Source of the DNA: an uncultured archaeon A07HN63
GTDB lineage: Archaea > Halobacteriota > Halobacteria > Halobacteriales > Haloferacaceae
Assembly: GCA_000496215.1 (NCBI GenBank)
Contig: KI543216.1
Span: 55,278 to 72,266, forward strand
Length of the DNA: 16,989 nucleotides
Direction of reading: 5' to 3'
Each line of letters begins with the position of its first letter. The stretch's first letter is position 1. A program made the translations under genes and the position numbers. Below are positions 7,722 to 14,359 of this stretch, piece after piece. The notes beneath the pieces are model-generated. The model was not told the DNA's origin. It ran no database searches and saw nothing but the letters and a program-made list of their open reading frames with translations.

Positions 7722-8945
7722 TCAGTGACGGTACCGGACGACGCCGTCGTCGGTCTCGTTGGAGTCGAGTTTCTCGTGCGCGTCGTCGATATCCTCGCGG
7801 GTGACCGTCGTGCGGTCGTCGCGGATCGCGAACATGCCGGCCTCGGTGACGAGGCTCTCGATGTCGGCCCCGCTGTAGCCGTCGAGGTCGGCAGCGAGAT
7901 CGGCGAAATCGACATCGGTGGCGACGTTGATCTCCTCGCTGTGGATGTCGAGAATGCGCTCGCGGCCCTCGGCGTTGGGTTTCGGCACCTCGATAAGGCG
8001 GTCGAACCGACCGGGGCGGAGGAGTGCCTCGTCGAGCATGTCGAAGCGGTTGGTCGCCGCCATCAGCTGGATTTCGCCGCGCTCGTCGAAGCCGTCCATC
8101 TCCGAGAGCAGTTGCATCATCGTTCGCTGGACCTCGGCGTCGCCCGACGTTTTCGAGTCCGTCCGTTTCGAGGCGACGGCATCGATCTCGTCGATGAAGA
8201 CGACGGCCGGCTCGCGTTCGGCGGCCAGCGAGAAGAGATCCCGGACCAGCCGCGCGCCCTCGCCGATGAACTTCTGGACGAGTTCGGAGCCCGTCATCTT
8301 GATGAACGTCGCGTCGCTCTCGTTGGCGACAGCCTTGGCGAGCATCGTCTTCCCGGTGCCCGGCGGGCCGTGCAGGAGGACGCCTGACGGTGGCTCGATA
8401 CCGACGGTGTCGAACTGTTCTGGGTTCTCGATGGGGTCCTCGACGGCCTCCCGGACCTCGGTGATCTGGTCGTCGATCCCACCGATATCGTCGTAGATCA
8501 CATCGGGAGATTCTGAGACTTCCATCGCCTGTGCGCGGGCGTCCGTTTCGTCATCGAGGACCTGCTGGATGCCGAAGGACTCGTTGATCGCCACCCGGTC
8601 ACCGGATTCGAGTTTGTCCTCGAGTTCCGGGGAGACCTCGGTGAGAACCTCCTGATTGTTGCCGTGCTGTTTGATAACGACATTGCCGTCGTCGGTGAGT
8701 TCCTCGACAGTAGCGATATAGAGTGCGGCCGTTTTGAGCGCCTCGTTGCGCTCCTTGAGGTGATTGACCTTCTCGTGAAGCTCGCTCCGCTGATCGGTTG
8801 CTTCGTCGAGACGCGTTTCGAGTTCCTCGTTGACGGACAGCAGCCGTTTGAAATGCTTTCTGAGTTCCGACAGCCGTTCGGCGGGCGACATCTCGGGGTC
8901 GAGATCCAGCCGCGGACGGTCGGGAATCGACGGGCTACGTGACAT
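7722..8945 (-). CDS. pan: Proteasome-activating nucleotidase (PAN), AAA+ ATPase
   Basis: The 407-residue protein is a regulatory ATPase of the 20S proteasome that unfolds substrates and feeds them into the core. The parts run in order. An N-terminal coiled coil spans about 22-75. An OB-fold domain spans about 76-132. The AAA+ domain follows, with Walker A GPPGTGKT (193-200), pore loop KFIGEG (225-230), Walker B VVFIDEID (248-255), sensor and SRH ATNR (297-300) and arginine fingers around RPGRFDR (310-316). The C-terminal lid contains GYSGADIESL. The C-terminus is RYRH, so the Tyr is third from the end and the strict HbYX arrangement (Tyr next to last) is not met. The ATG at 8945 has a TATA-like box 26 bases upstream. 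Haloarchaea often carry two PAN paralogues; which one this is cannot be decided here. Confidence 0.95.
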   Translation of the reverse strand: MSRSPSIPDRPRLDLDPEMSPAERLSELRKHFKRLLSVNEELETRLDEATDQRSELHEKVNHLKERNEALKTAALYIATVEELTDDGNVVIKQHGNNQEVLTEVSPELEDKLESGDRVAINESFGIQQVLDDETDARAQAMEVSESPDVIYDDIGGIDDQITEVREAVEDPIENPEQFDTVGIEPPSGVLLHGPPGTGKTMLAKAVANESDATFIKMTGSELVQKFIGEGARLVRDLFSLAAEREPAVVFIDEIDAVASKRTDSKTSGDAEVQRTMMQLLSEMDGFDERGEIQLMAATNRFDMLDEALLRPGRFDRLIEVPKPNAEGRERILDIHSEEINVATDVDFADLAADLDGYSGADIESLVTEAGMFAIRDDRTTVTREDIDDAHEKLDSNETDDGVVRYRH

Positions 8946-8967
8946 TCGTTACATGGTTGGGTCTACC

Positions 8968-8975
8968 GGTAAATG
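8968..8975 (-). promoter_or_regulatory. TATA-like promoter of pan
   Basis: CATTTACC on the minus strand is centred about 26 bases before the ATG at 8945. It lies in the 95-base gap between pepF and pan, so pan can be transcribed independently and without a leader. Confidence 0.5.
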
Positions 8976-9040
8976 TGCCTTTGGGTCCCGGGGAATGTGC
9001 CACAATACCACGGCTCGTGTCAGCTATCAATACTGACCGC

Positions 9041-10888
9041 TCACCGGAGCTCGTCGATCCGGTCGAGGTAGGTGTCGTAGACGCCGAGCGCCGACTCGAT
9101 GGGGTCGGCGGTCGTCATGTCGATGCCGGCGAGTTCGAGTGCCTCAATTGGGTAGACGCTACCACCAGCGGCCAGCATCTCGCGGTAGTCGGCAGCAGCT
9201 GACTCGTTGACCGCCCTTGGTGCGTCGCCGTTGGCCGCGGTGCCGCCGCTGTCGCCGTCACCCGCGCCACCCAGAATCCGGTCAACGATAGCGACGGCGG
9301 CGGAGATGCCGGTCGCGTACTGGTAGACGTAGAAGTTGTAATAGAAGTGCGGGATGCGCTGCCACTCGCGTTGAATCCGGTCGTCGAGGACGGCCGGCTC
9401 GTAGTAGTCGGCCTTCAGGTCACGATAGAGGTCGTCGAACACATCCGGCGTCAGCGGCTCGTCGGCCCCGGCGCGCTCGTGGATTTGCTGTTCGAATTCG
9501 GCAAACATCGTCTGCCGGTAGAGCGTCGACCGGAACCGTTCGAGATACTCGTCGAGGACGTGCAGCCGAAGTTCGTCGTCGTCGACCGTCTCCAGCAGGT
9601 GCTGGGTCAGGAGCGTCTCGTTGACCGTCGAGGCGACCTCGGCGACGAAGATGTCGTAGCCGGCATCGTGCCACGACTGGGCCTCGTTGGCGAGTTCCGA
9701 ATGCATGGAGTGACCCAGCTCATGAGCCAGCGTGAACATCGACGAGATATCGTCCTGATAGTTCATCAGGATGAACGGCTGGGTGTCGTACGTGCCCGAG
9801 GAGAACGCGCCGGATCGCTTGCCACGGTTTTCGTAGACATCGACCCAGCGGCTGTCCAGACCCTCGGCGAGTCGGTCGCGGTAGGGCTCGCCCAGCGGTT
9901 CGACCGCCTCGATGATCCACTCCTTGGCTTGCTCGTACTCGACATCGGGCCCCTCCTCGCCGGTGATCGAGGTGTAAAGATCCCACATCTGCAGGTTGTC
10001 GACGCCAAGGGCGTCGCGTTTGAGTTCGGCGTGTCGATGCAGATAGTCGAGATTGTCGTGGACGGTTTCGACGAGCGTGTCGTAGACCGCGACCGGAATG
10101 TTCGGATCGTGAAGGGCGGCCTCACGGGCCGTCTCGAAGTTCCGGGCGCGAGCGACCTTCACGTCCTTGCGGACCTGCTTTTTCAGCGACGTGCCGACCG
10201 TGTTGCGGACGGTCTCCCACTCGTCGTAGTAGGCCTCGTGGACGCGCTGGCGGAACGCACGATTTTCGTGTTTCTGGAGGGTCGTGAAGTTGGCCTGACT
10301 GATCTCGATCCCCTCGCCGTCGGGGTCCTCGACGGTCGGGAACTCCATATCTGCGTTCGACAGCATCGAGTAGATGTCGCTCGGCGACGACGTGACCTCG
10401 CCGAGTTCCGCCAACAACTCCTCGACTTCCTTCGAGCGCGTGTGGGGTTTCGAGCGCAACACATCGTCGAAGAAGTGCTCGTAGTCGGCGAGGGCTGGTT
10501 CCTCGTCGATGAACCGCTCGATGTCGTCATCGGTCAGTTCCTGCAGTTCAGGCTCGATATAGGAGGTTACACTGGAGGCCTCCGATGAGAGTGCCTCGGC
10601 CTTCCCCGAGAGTGCCTGATACTCCTGATCCCGCGTGTCCTCGCTTGATCGGAGGTTTGCGTAGACGGAGAGCTGGGCAACCTCGCGCATGATCTCCTCG
10701 CGGCGCTGGAGCAGTTCCAGCAGTGTCGCGGGGCTCTCGGTGACACGGCCCTCGTAGGCCGCCAGCTCCTCGATGCGGTCGGAGACGGTCTCGAAGTGGT
10801 CGGCCCACGCCTCGTCGGAGTCGAAGATCGACTCCAGTGCCCACTTGTGTTGCTGCGCGATATCGGACCGCTCGGGGACCGTGCTCAT
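9041..10888 (-). CDS. pepF: Oligoendopeptidase F (M3 family zinc peptidase)
   Basis: The 615-residue protein matches PepF of the M3B family, cytoplasmic enzymes that cut short oligopeptides. The zinc site is HELGH at 389-393 (FTLAHELGHSMHSELA), with the third-ligand helix FVAEVASTVNETLL at about 414-427 (E417). The C-terminal region YYNFYVYQYATGISAA and the GGSVYPIEALELAGID segment near the end are also family signatures. Length is near the usual 600. A Gly, Asp and Ala-rich insertion of about 25 residues sits at about 540-566, where most members have a short loop. The ATG at 10888 fits a TATA box at 10912-10919, inside the last codons of truA. The role next to PAN is probably peptide turnover (inference). 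Confidence 0.94.
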   Translation of the reverse strand: MSTVPERSDIAQQHKWALESIFDSDEAWADHFETVSDRIEELAAYEGRVTESPATLLELLQRREEIMREVAQLSVYANLRSSEDTRDQEYQALSGKAEALSSEASSVTSYIEPELQELTDDDIERFIDEEPALADYEHFFDDVLRSKPHTRSKEVEELLAELGEVTSSPSDIYSMLSNADMEFPTVEDPDGEGIEISQANFTTLQKHENRAFRQRVHEAYYDEWETVRNTVGTSLKKQVRKDVKVARARNFETAREAALHDPNIPVAVYDTLVETVHDNLDYLHRHAELKRDALGVDNLQMWDLYTSITGEEGPDVEYEQAKEWIIEAVEPLGEPYRDRLAEGLDSRWVDVYENRGKRSGAFSSGTYDTQPFILMNYQDDISSMFTLAHELGHSMHSELANEAQSWHDAGYDIFVAEVASTVNETLLTQHLLETVDDDELRLHVLDEYLERFRSTLYRQTMFAEFEQQIHERAGADEPLTPDVFDDLYRDLKADYYEPAVLDDRIQREWQRIPHFYYNFYVYQYATGISAAVAIVDRILGGAGDGDSGGTAANGDAPRAVNESAAADYREMLAAGGSVYPIEALELAGIDMTTADPIESALGVYDTYLDRIDELR

Positions 10889-10911
10889 ACAAGAAGGTGG
10901 CCGACAGCACG

Positions 10912-10919
10912 TCTAAAAG
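10912..10919 (-). promoter_or_regulatory. TATA box of pepF, overlapping the truA stop
   Basis: CTTTTAGA on the minus strand is centred 27 bases before the ATG at 10888. The same bases contain the truA TAG stop codon (10913-10915). Confidence 0.55.
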
Positions 10920-11788
10920 TTGCCCTCCGCGTCGCCTAGGCGGTCGGTCCCGCCGGCGAGTCGGTCGACGAGCGCCGAGCCAACCTCGGACGCGATTCGG
11001 GCGTCGACAGCGCGGTCGCCGAGGGCGTCGACAGCACTCTCGACGGCCGCCGGATCGCGGTCGAAGGCGACACCGGGATACGCGACCCTCGACAGCACCA
11101 GCGGTTCGGGCGGGGCAGCCCGCGGACGGGGCAGAACCGTCTCGTCTCCGAGAAGCGTCTCGATCCATCCGACGGACTGCTCGCCGGTGGCGACAGCGCT
11201 GATCACCGACACCAGTCCACGAACGAGATGGCGCGCAAAGCCATCGGCCGCCACCGAGAGCCGAACCATATCACCGTCGCGGTCGGCCGCGATGGTGAGG
11301 TCGCGCGCGGTGCCCGTGTCGTCGGGCGTCAGGTTGTGAAAATCGTGTGCCCCGGCGAGGGTGTCGACCGCCGCGGCGACGCGGTCGTCGTCGACGGGCT
11401 GGCGGCCGTCGAGTGGGCGGTGCTCGGTGTCGGTCGACGGCGCGTACCAGTGGTAGACGTACTCCCGGCGGACGGCGTCGTGAGTCGCGTGGAACGCGTC
11501 GGCAACGTCAGCGCTGGCCCACGCTCGCACCGTTGCCGGGAGTTCGCCGTTGAGCGCGCGCGGTGAGAGCCACTCGGGACACTCGAAGGCGACCGTCTGG
11601 GCGACCGCCGAGACACCGGCGTCGGTACGGCCGGCTGCAGCGTAGTCGGTTGGTTTGTCAGCCTTGGGTGAGATGACAGACAGCGCGCGAAGCGCGTCGA
11701 ACAGCGCGCCCTCGACGGTCGGGACCGACGGCTGTCGCTGGAAGCCGTAGAACGGCCGACCGTCGTAGGCAAGACGGAACGCGCGCAT
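10913..11788 (-). CDS. truA: tRNA pseudouridine synthase A
   Basis: The 291-residue product belongs to the TruA family, which makes pseudouridine at positions 38-40 of the tRNA anticodon arm. The catalytic Asp is D56 in AAAGRTDAGVSA. Other family segments are the N-terminal FRLAYDGRPFYGFQRQP, the TVEGAL motif, REYVYHWY, and the C-terminal FARHLVRGLVSVI. I chose the ATG at 11788 over a GTG one codon earlier, because the usual archaeal start resembles MRAFRLAYDG and a TATA-like TGTTTTCC (11813-11820) lies 28 bases upstream. The gene follows rnpB on the same strand, so two RNA-maturation genes sit side by side. Its stop codon lies within the pepF promoter. Confidence 0.93.
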   Translation of the reverse strand: MRAFRLAYDGRPFYGFQRQPSVPTVEGALFDALRALSVISPKADKPTDYAAAGRTDAGVSAVAQTVAFECPEWLSPRALNGELPATVRAWASADVADAFHATHDAVRREYVYHWYAPSTDTEHRPLDGRQPVDDDRVAAAVDTLAGAHDFHNLTPDDTGTARDLTIAADRDGDMVRLSVAADGFARHLVRGLVSVISAVATGEQSVGWIETLLGDETVLPRPRAAPPEPLVLSRVAYPGVAFDRDPAAVESAVDALGDRAVDARIASEVGSALVDRLAGGTDRLGDAEGNF

Positions 11789-11812
11789 CACCAGTCGGTC
11801 GCATCCCGGCGG

Positions 11813-11820
11813 GGAAAACA
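11813..11820 (-). promoter_or_regulatory. TATA-like promoter of truA, possibly also the rnpB terminator
   Basis: TGTTTTCC on the minus strand is centred about 28 bases before the truA ATG at 11788. The T-run is also the first one past the rnpB 3' end, so it may help to end that transcript. Confidence 0.35.
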
Positions 11821-11847
11821 GTTCACCTGTCGCTCACGGGTTCATCT

Positions 11848-12320
11848 GGGTTGAGAGGAGTAAGCCCCCTTCTGTTCGGCCCGACATTCGGCTGAGCAGC
11901 CGCGTCGTGTTCGGACTACCTCGGCGGCAAGCCGACCACGCGGCGTGGCCGACCGACCGCCTGACGCGACCTTGCACCGGTGAGGATTCACCGTTCCATC
12001 CGTTCCTGCCCGTCGCGCGGGCGATGCCCGCGTTTCGATGGCGTTGCCATCGCAGTGCTCGCGGCTTCGCCGCTCGCAGTAACGTGGTGCGTGGCACCAC
12101 GCCCTCGACGGGTTAACTCCCTTCCCTTACGGGTCGGTTCGCACGTCTCATCGGTCGGGGCAGGGGGTCTCGTTGCTGTTTCAGTGCCAGCCGTCTCCGA
12201 CTCCGGGCTTGCGCCCGGTCACCTGTCCGAACGGTGGGGGGACTTTCCTCATGGGGGTGCCGGCCGGCACCGCATGGGCACCTGCTGGCACACCCACGGG
12301 GGTCGGGCTCTCTCTACCCG
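11848..12320 (-). ncRNA. rnpB: RNase P RNA, archaeal type A
   Basis: This is the catalytic RNA that trims the 5' leader from pre-tRNA. On the minus strand I see the conserved blocks in order. GAGGAAAGTCC (the CR-I region) lies at 12240-12250. A GGTGAATCC...GGTGCAAGGTCG block occupies 11967-11992. The CR-V motif ACAGAA...GGCTTA occupies 11861-11875. The ends pair: GGGT-A-GAGAG at about 12310-12319 with CTCTCAACCC at 11848-11857 (P1), followed by GAGCCC with GGGCTT (P2). The ends are therefore set by P1 and are accurate to a few bases. About 473 bases is reasonable for a haloarchaeon. Short reading frames across it on both strands are fortuitous. A TATA box lies 26 bases before the predicted 5' end. 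Confidence 0.93.
12256..12271. repeat. 16-bp perfect palindrome within rnpB
   Basis: GGTGCCGGCCGGCACC reads the same on both strands. It lies just 5' of the CR-I block in the RNA, so it may form a short helix there, but I could not place it in the standard secondary structure. Confidence 0.6.
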
Positions 12321-12341
12321 GTTTCAGTTCAGCCAGCCCGC

Positions 12342-12349
12342 CAATAAGC
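12342..12349 (-). promoter_or_regulatory. TATA box of rnpB
   Basis: GCTTATTG on the minus strand is centred about 26 bases upstream of the 5' end predicted independently from the P1 helix (about 12319). The agreement supports both calls. Confidence 0.6.
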
Positions 12350-12443
12350 CGTTCGGTGACACCGCCGGATGATACGTTCATGTGAGATATTGTCATGAAA
12401 CAAATGGGAAGAATTCAAGTCAGTACCGCCCATGCGTACGTGT

Positions 12444-13046
12444 ATGTCCGAGGCACAGGCCGTTGAGCTGAGTTATGATGACGGCGCACGAGCGGTCGAA
12501 CTTGCCCGTGAAGCAATCGAATCGTATGTTCTCCACGGACAGCGTGAACAGCCCGGGAGTATGCGAGACGCCTTCTACGCCAGAACTGGCGCGTTCGTCA
12601 GAATTCAGTCGACGCGCGGTCGCGGCCAACTCCGCGGCTGTGCCGGTGCCTACCGCAGCGACGATCAGCTTGGCCACGCCATCGTCGACGCCGCGATCAA
12701 GGCCTCGTCGTCCGATTCGGCCGGCTCGGAGATCGGTGCGAAGGAGCTCGACGACCTCTCGATTTCCGTCTGCGTCGTGAGCAATACCCTGCTCACGAAC
12801 AACCCGATGGACGATCTCGAACTCGGCACTCACGGTGTCGCCCTCGACACCGGTAACGATCACGCGTGGCTCTACCCGACACTCCCTGTAGAGGAAGACT
12901 GGAGCAAGGGCAAGTATCTCTCCCTCGTCTGCCGGAAAGCCAACGTCTCGCCGATGGCGTGGCAGGACGACGACACGATGATTACACTGTTCGAGGGGCA
13001 GGTCTTCCGCGAGCGACCCGACGGCGGCAGCGTCGAAGCGCTCTAA
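12444..13046 (+). CDS. AMMECR1 domain protein (TIGR00296 family)
   Basis: The 200-residue product belongs to the AMMECR1 family, conserved in archaea and eukaryotes and still without an established biochemical role. The hallmark motif LRGCAG is at residues 63-68; most members have RGCIG, so Ala replaces Ile here. The downstream segments DDLSISVCVVSN, HAWLYPTLPVEEDW and KANVSPMAW also fit the family. I prefer the second ATG (12444, MSEAQAVELSYDDG), which gives the usual haloarchaeal N-terminus, over the in-frame ATG at 12432. Upstream there is only a weak TATA-like GAATTCAA at 12411-12418. The gene is divergent from rnpB and convergent with pncB. Confidence 0.9.
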   Translation: MSEAQAVELSYDDGARAVELAREAIESYVLHGQREQPGSMRDAFYARTGAFVRIQSTRGRGQLRGCAGAYRSDDQLGHAIVDAAIKASSSDSAGSEIGAKELDDLSISVCVVSNTLLTNNPMDDLELGTHGVALDTGNDHAWLYPTLPVEEDWSKGKYLSLVCRKANVSPMAWQDDDTMITLFEGQVFRERPDGGSVEAL

Positions 13047-13067
13047 CCCGGATCGACCGCGACCGTT

Positions 13068-13193
13068 CTACGCGACTGCAATACCGACGAGCGACGCGGC
13101 TATGTCGAGCTATTCACCACCGAACCCGATCAGCGACGCGTCGCCAGCGGGTTACTCACTCCCGAACCCAATCAGCGACGCATCCCGGTCGGC
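13068..13193 (-). repeat. 42-bp tandem units at the pncB 3' end
   Basis: On the minus strand, three consecutive 42-base (14-codon) units each end in a stop codon. Unit A (13193-13152) encodes the real pncB tail DASLIGFGSE and ends TAA. Unit B (13151-13110) encodes DASLIGFGGE in the same frame and ends TAG. Unit C (13109-13068) is diverged (AASLVGIAVA) and ends TAG. By hand count, A and B match at about 31 of 42 bases and B and C at about 24 of 42. A/B is clear; C is tentative. The units fill nearly all of the gap between the AMMECR1 gene and pncB. Confidence 0.7.
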
Positions 13194-14315
13194 CCGCTCT
13201 GCCGCCGCCGACAGCGAAAGATCGATCTCATCGACCGTGTCGCCATCTCGAATCAGCGGCTCCAGCAGCGACTCGGCGTCGTCGGGCGCGTCGCCCGCGC
13301 GGTGGCCGATGTGGTGGCCGCCGTCGGCCGTGCGATAGACGGATTTGACGCCCGAGAGCTTCCCGCGTTTCGAGACTGGTTCGCCGTCGACGTCGACGAT
13401 GTCGAGCGCAAAATCGACCGGGTCGGCGTTTGAGATGGTGCTGCCGGCACCGAACCCGTCGGCGACATCGCGCAGCTCGCGGAGGTCGTCGGATCCGAGC
13501 CCACCGCTGACGAAGATGTTCACGTCCTCGTGGCCGGCGGCGTCGAGTTCCCACCGCACCTCGCGGATGATGTGCCGGAAATCACCGCGCCGCGAGCCCG
13601 TCGTATCGAGGCGGACGCCGTCGAGGGCGTCGCCGAGGGCGTCGGCCGCCCGCAGCGTCTCGTCGACCTCATCGGTGAACGTGTCACAGAGCGCGATCCG
13701 CTGAACATCGTCGCCTGCGGCGGCGTCGAAGGCCTGCCACGCGGCCGCCTGCTCGTCGCGGCCGAAACACAGCAGGAGCGCGTGCGGCATCGTCCCGCTG
13801 GCCTCGCGGTCGATCTGGTCGCCGGCAGCGACATGCGAAAAGCCGTCGAGGCCGGCCAGCAGCGCGCTTCGCTCAACGACCGCGGCAATCGAGGGATGAA
13901 CATGGCGCGCGCCAAACGAGAGCACCGGCGAATCGGGCGCGGCCGCCCGCACCCGCCGCGCGGCCGTCGCCATCCCCGAGGCGTGTGAGAGAAAGCCCAG
14001 CAGCGACGTTTCCAGCCTGGCGAATTCGCGGTATGCGCCCTCGATCCGCATGACTGGGCCGCCGTCGAAAAATCGCCCCGGTGGCATCGCGTCGACATCG
14101 ACCGCGTGGTCGGCCAGCAGCGCGGCCGCGTCTTTGACACCGGCGAGGAGTTCGAACTCGCCGTCGGGGAACTGGTCGGCTGTCACCTCGGCGACAACGT
14201 GTGGATTTCGGTCGGCGTGTTCGAGTGCGGCTTCGGTGCGCTCGAAATAGGCGTCGGTCGCCCGCCCGCTGTCGATGGCGTCCGGGGGGATGATATCGAA
14301 GCCGTGTTCGGCCAT
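13152..14315 (-). CDS. pncB: Nicotinate phosphoribosyltransferase
   Basis: The 387-residue enzyme joins nicotinate and PRPP to make nicotinate mononucleotide, the first committed step of NAD salvage. Visible family segments are SFGARHVHP (about 133-141), GTMPHALLLCF (about 174-184), the phosphate and ribose-binding strands GVRLDTTGSRRGD and VNIFVSGGLG, and GFGAGSTISNADPVDFALDIV near the C-terminus. The size fits the archaeal type. A GTG eight codons upstream (14339) is possible, but the ATG at 14315 lies 27 bases after a TATA-like TGCTTTTGTG, so I chose it. The last ten codons are repeated downstream beyond the stop. A nicotinamidase-like gene lies two genes away. Confidence 0.92.
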   Translation of the reverse strand: MAEHGFDIIPPDAIDSGRATDAYFERTEAALEHADRNPHVVAEVTADQFPDGEFELLAGVKDAAALLADHAVDVDAMPPGRFFDGGPVMRIEGAYREFARLETSLLGFLSHASGMATAARRVRAAAPDSPVLSFGARHVHPSIAAVVERSALLAGLDGFSHVAAGDQIDREASGTMPHALLLCFGRDEQAAAWQAFDAAAGDDVQRIALCDTFTDEVDETLRAADALGDALDGVRLDTTGSRRGDFRHIIREVRWELDAAGHEDVNIFVSGGLGSDDLRELRDVADGFGAGSTISNADPVDFALDIVDVDGEPVSKRGKLSGVKSVYRTADGGHHIGHRAGDAPDDAESLLEPLIRDGDTVDEIDLSLSAAAERADRDASLIGFGSE

Positions 14316-14336
14316 GGCTGCTGGTTTGGCCGCTGG

Positions 14337-14346
14337 CACAAAAGCA
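14337..14346 (-). promoter_or_regulatory. TATA-like promoter of pncB
   Basis: TGCTTTTGTG on the minus strand is centred 27 bases before the ATG at 14315. It overlaps the alternative GTG start at 14339, which argues against that start. Confidence 0.5.
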
Positions 14347-14359
14347 CACGGGGAGCGTC

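Noticed and set aside
9347..10588. A 413-codon open frame on the + strand opposite pepF
   Set aside because: It is antisense to a clear PepF with an intact zinc site. Long antisense frames are common in GC-rich haloarchaeal DNA, and the product shows no recognisable domain.
11907..12372. Open frames of 69-130 codons on the + strand across 11907-12372
   Set aside because: They lie opposite rnpB, are rich in Arg and Pro as expected from its hairpins, and have no ribosome site or family match.
12181..12396. A 71-codon open frame on the - strand covering the rnpB 5' part
   Set aside because: It overlaps the RNase P RNA conserved core and its promoter, so it is a chance frame in a structured RNA gene.
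13047..13193. CRISPR-like spaced repeats near 13130
   Set aside because: The repeats are contiguous 42-bp units in one coding frame with stop codons, not spaced by unique sequence, and they derive from the pncB end.
14315..14339. GTG at 14339 as the pncB start
   Set aside because: It falls inside the TATA-like element that suits the ATG at 14315, and it adds eight residues without family similarity.
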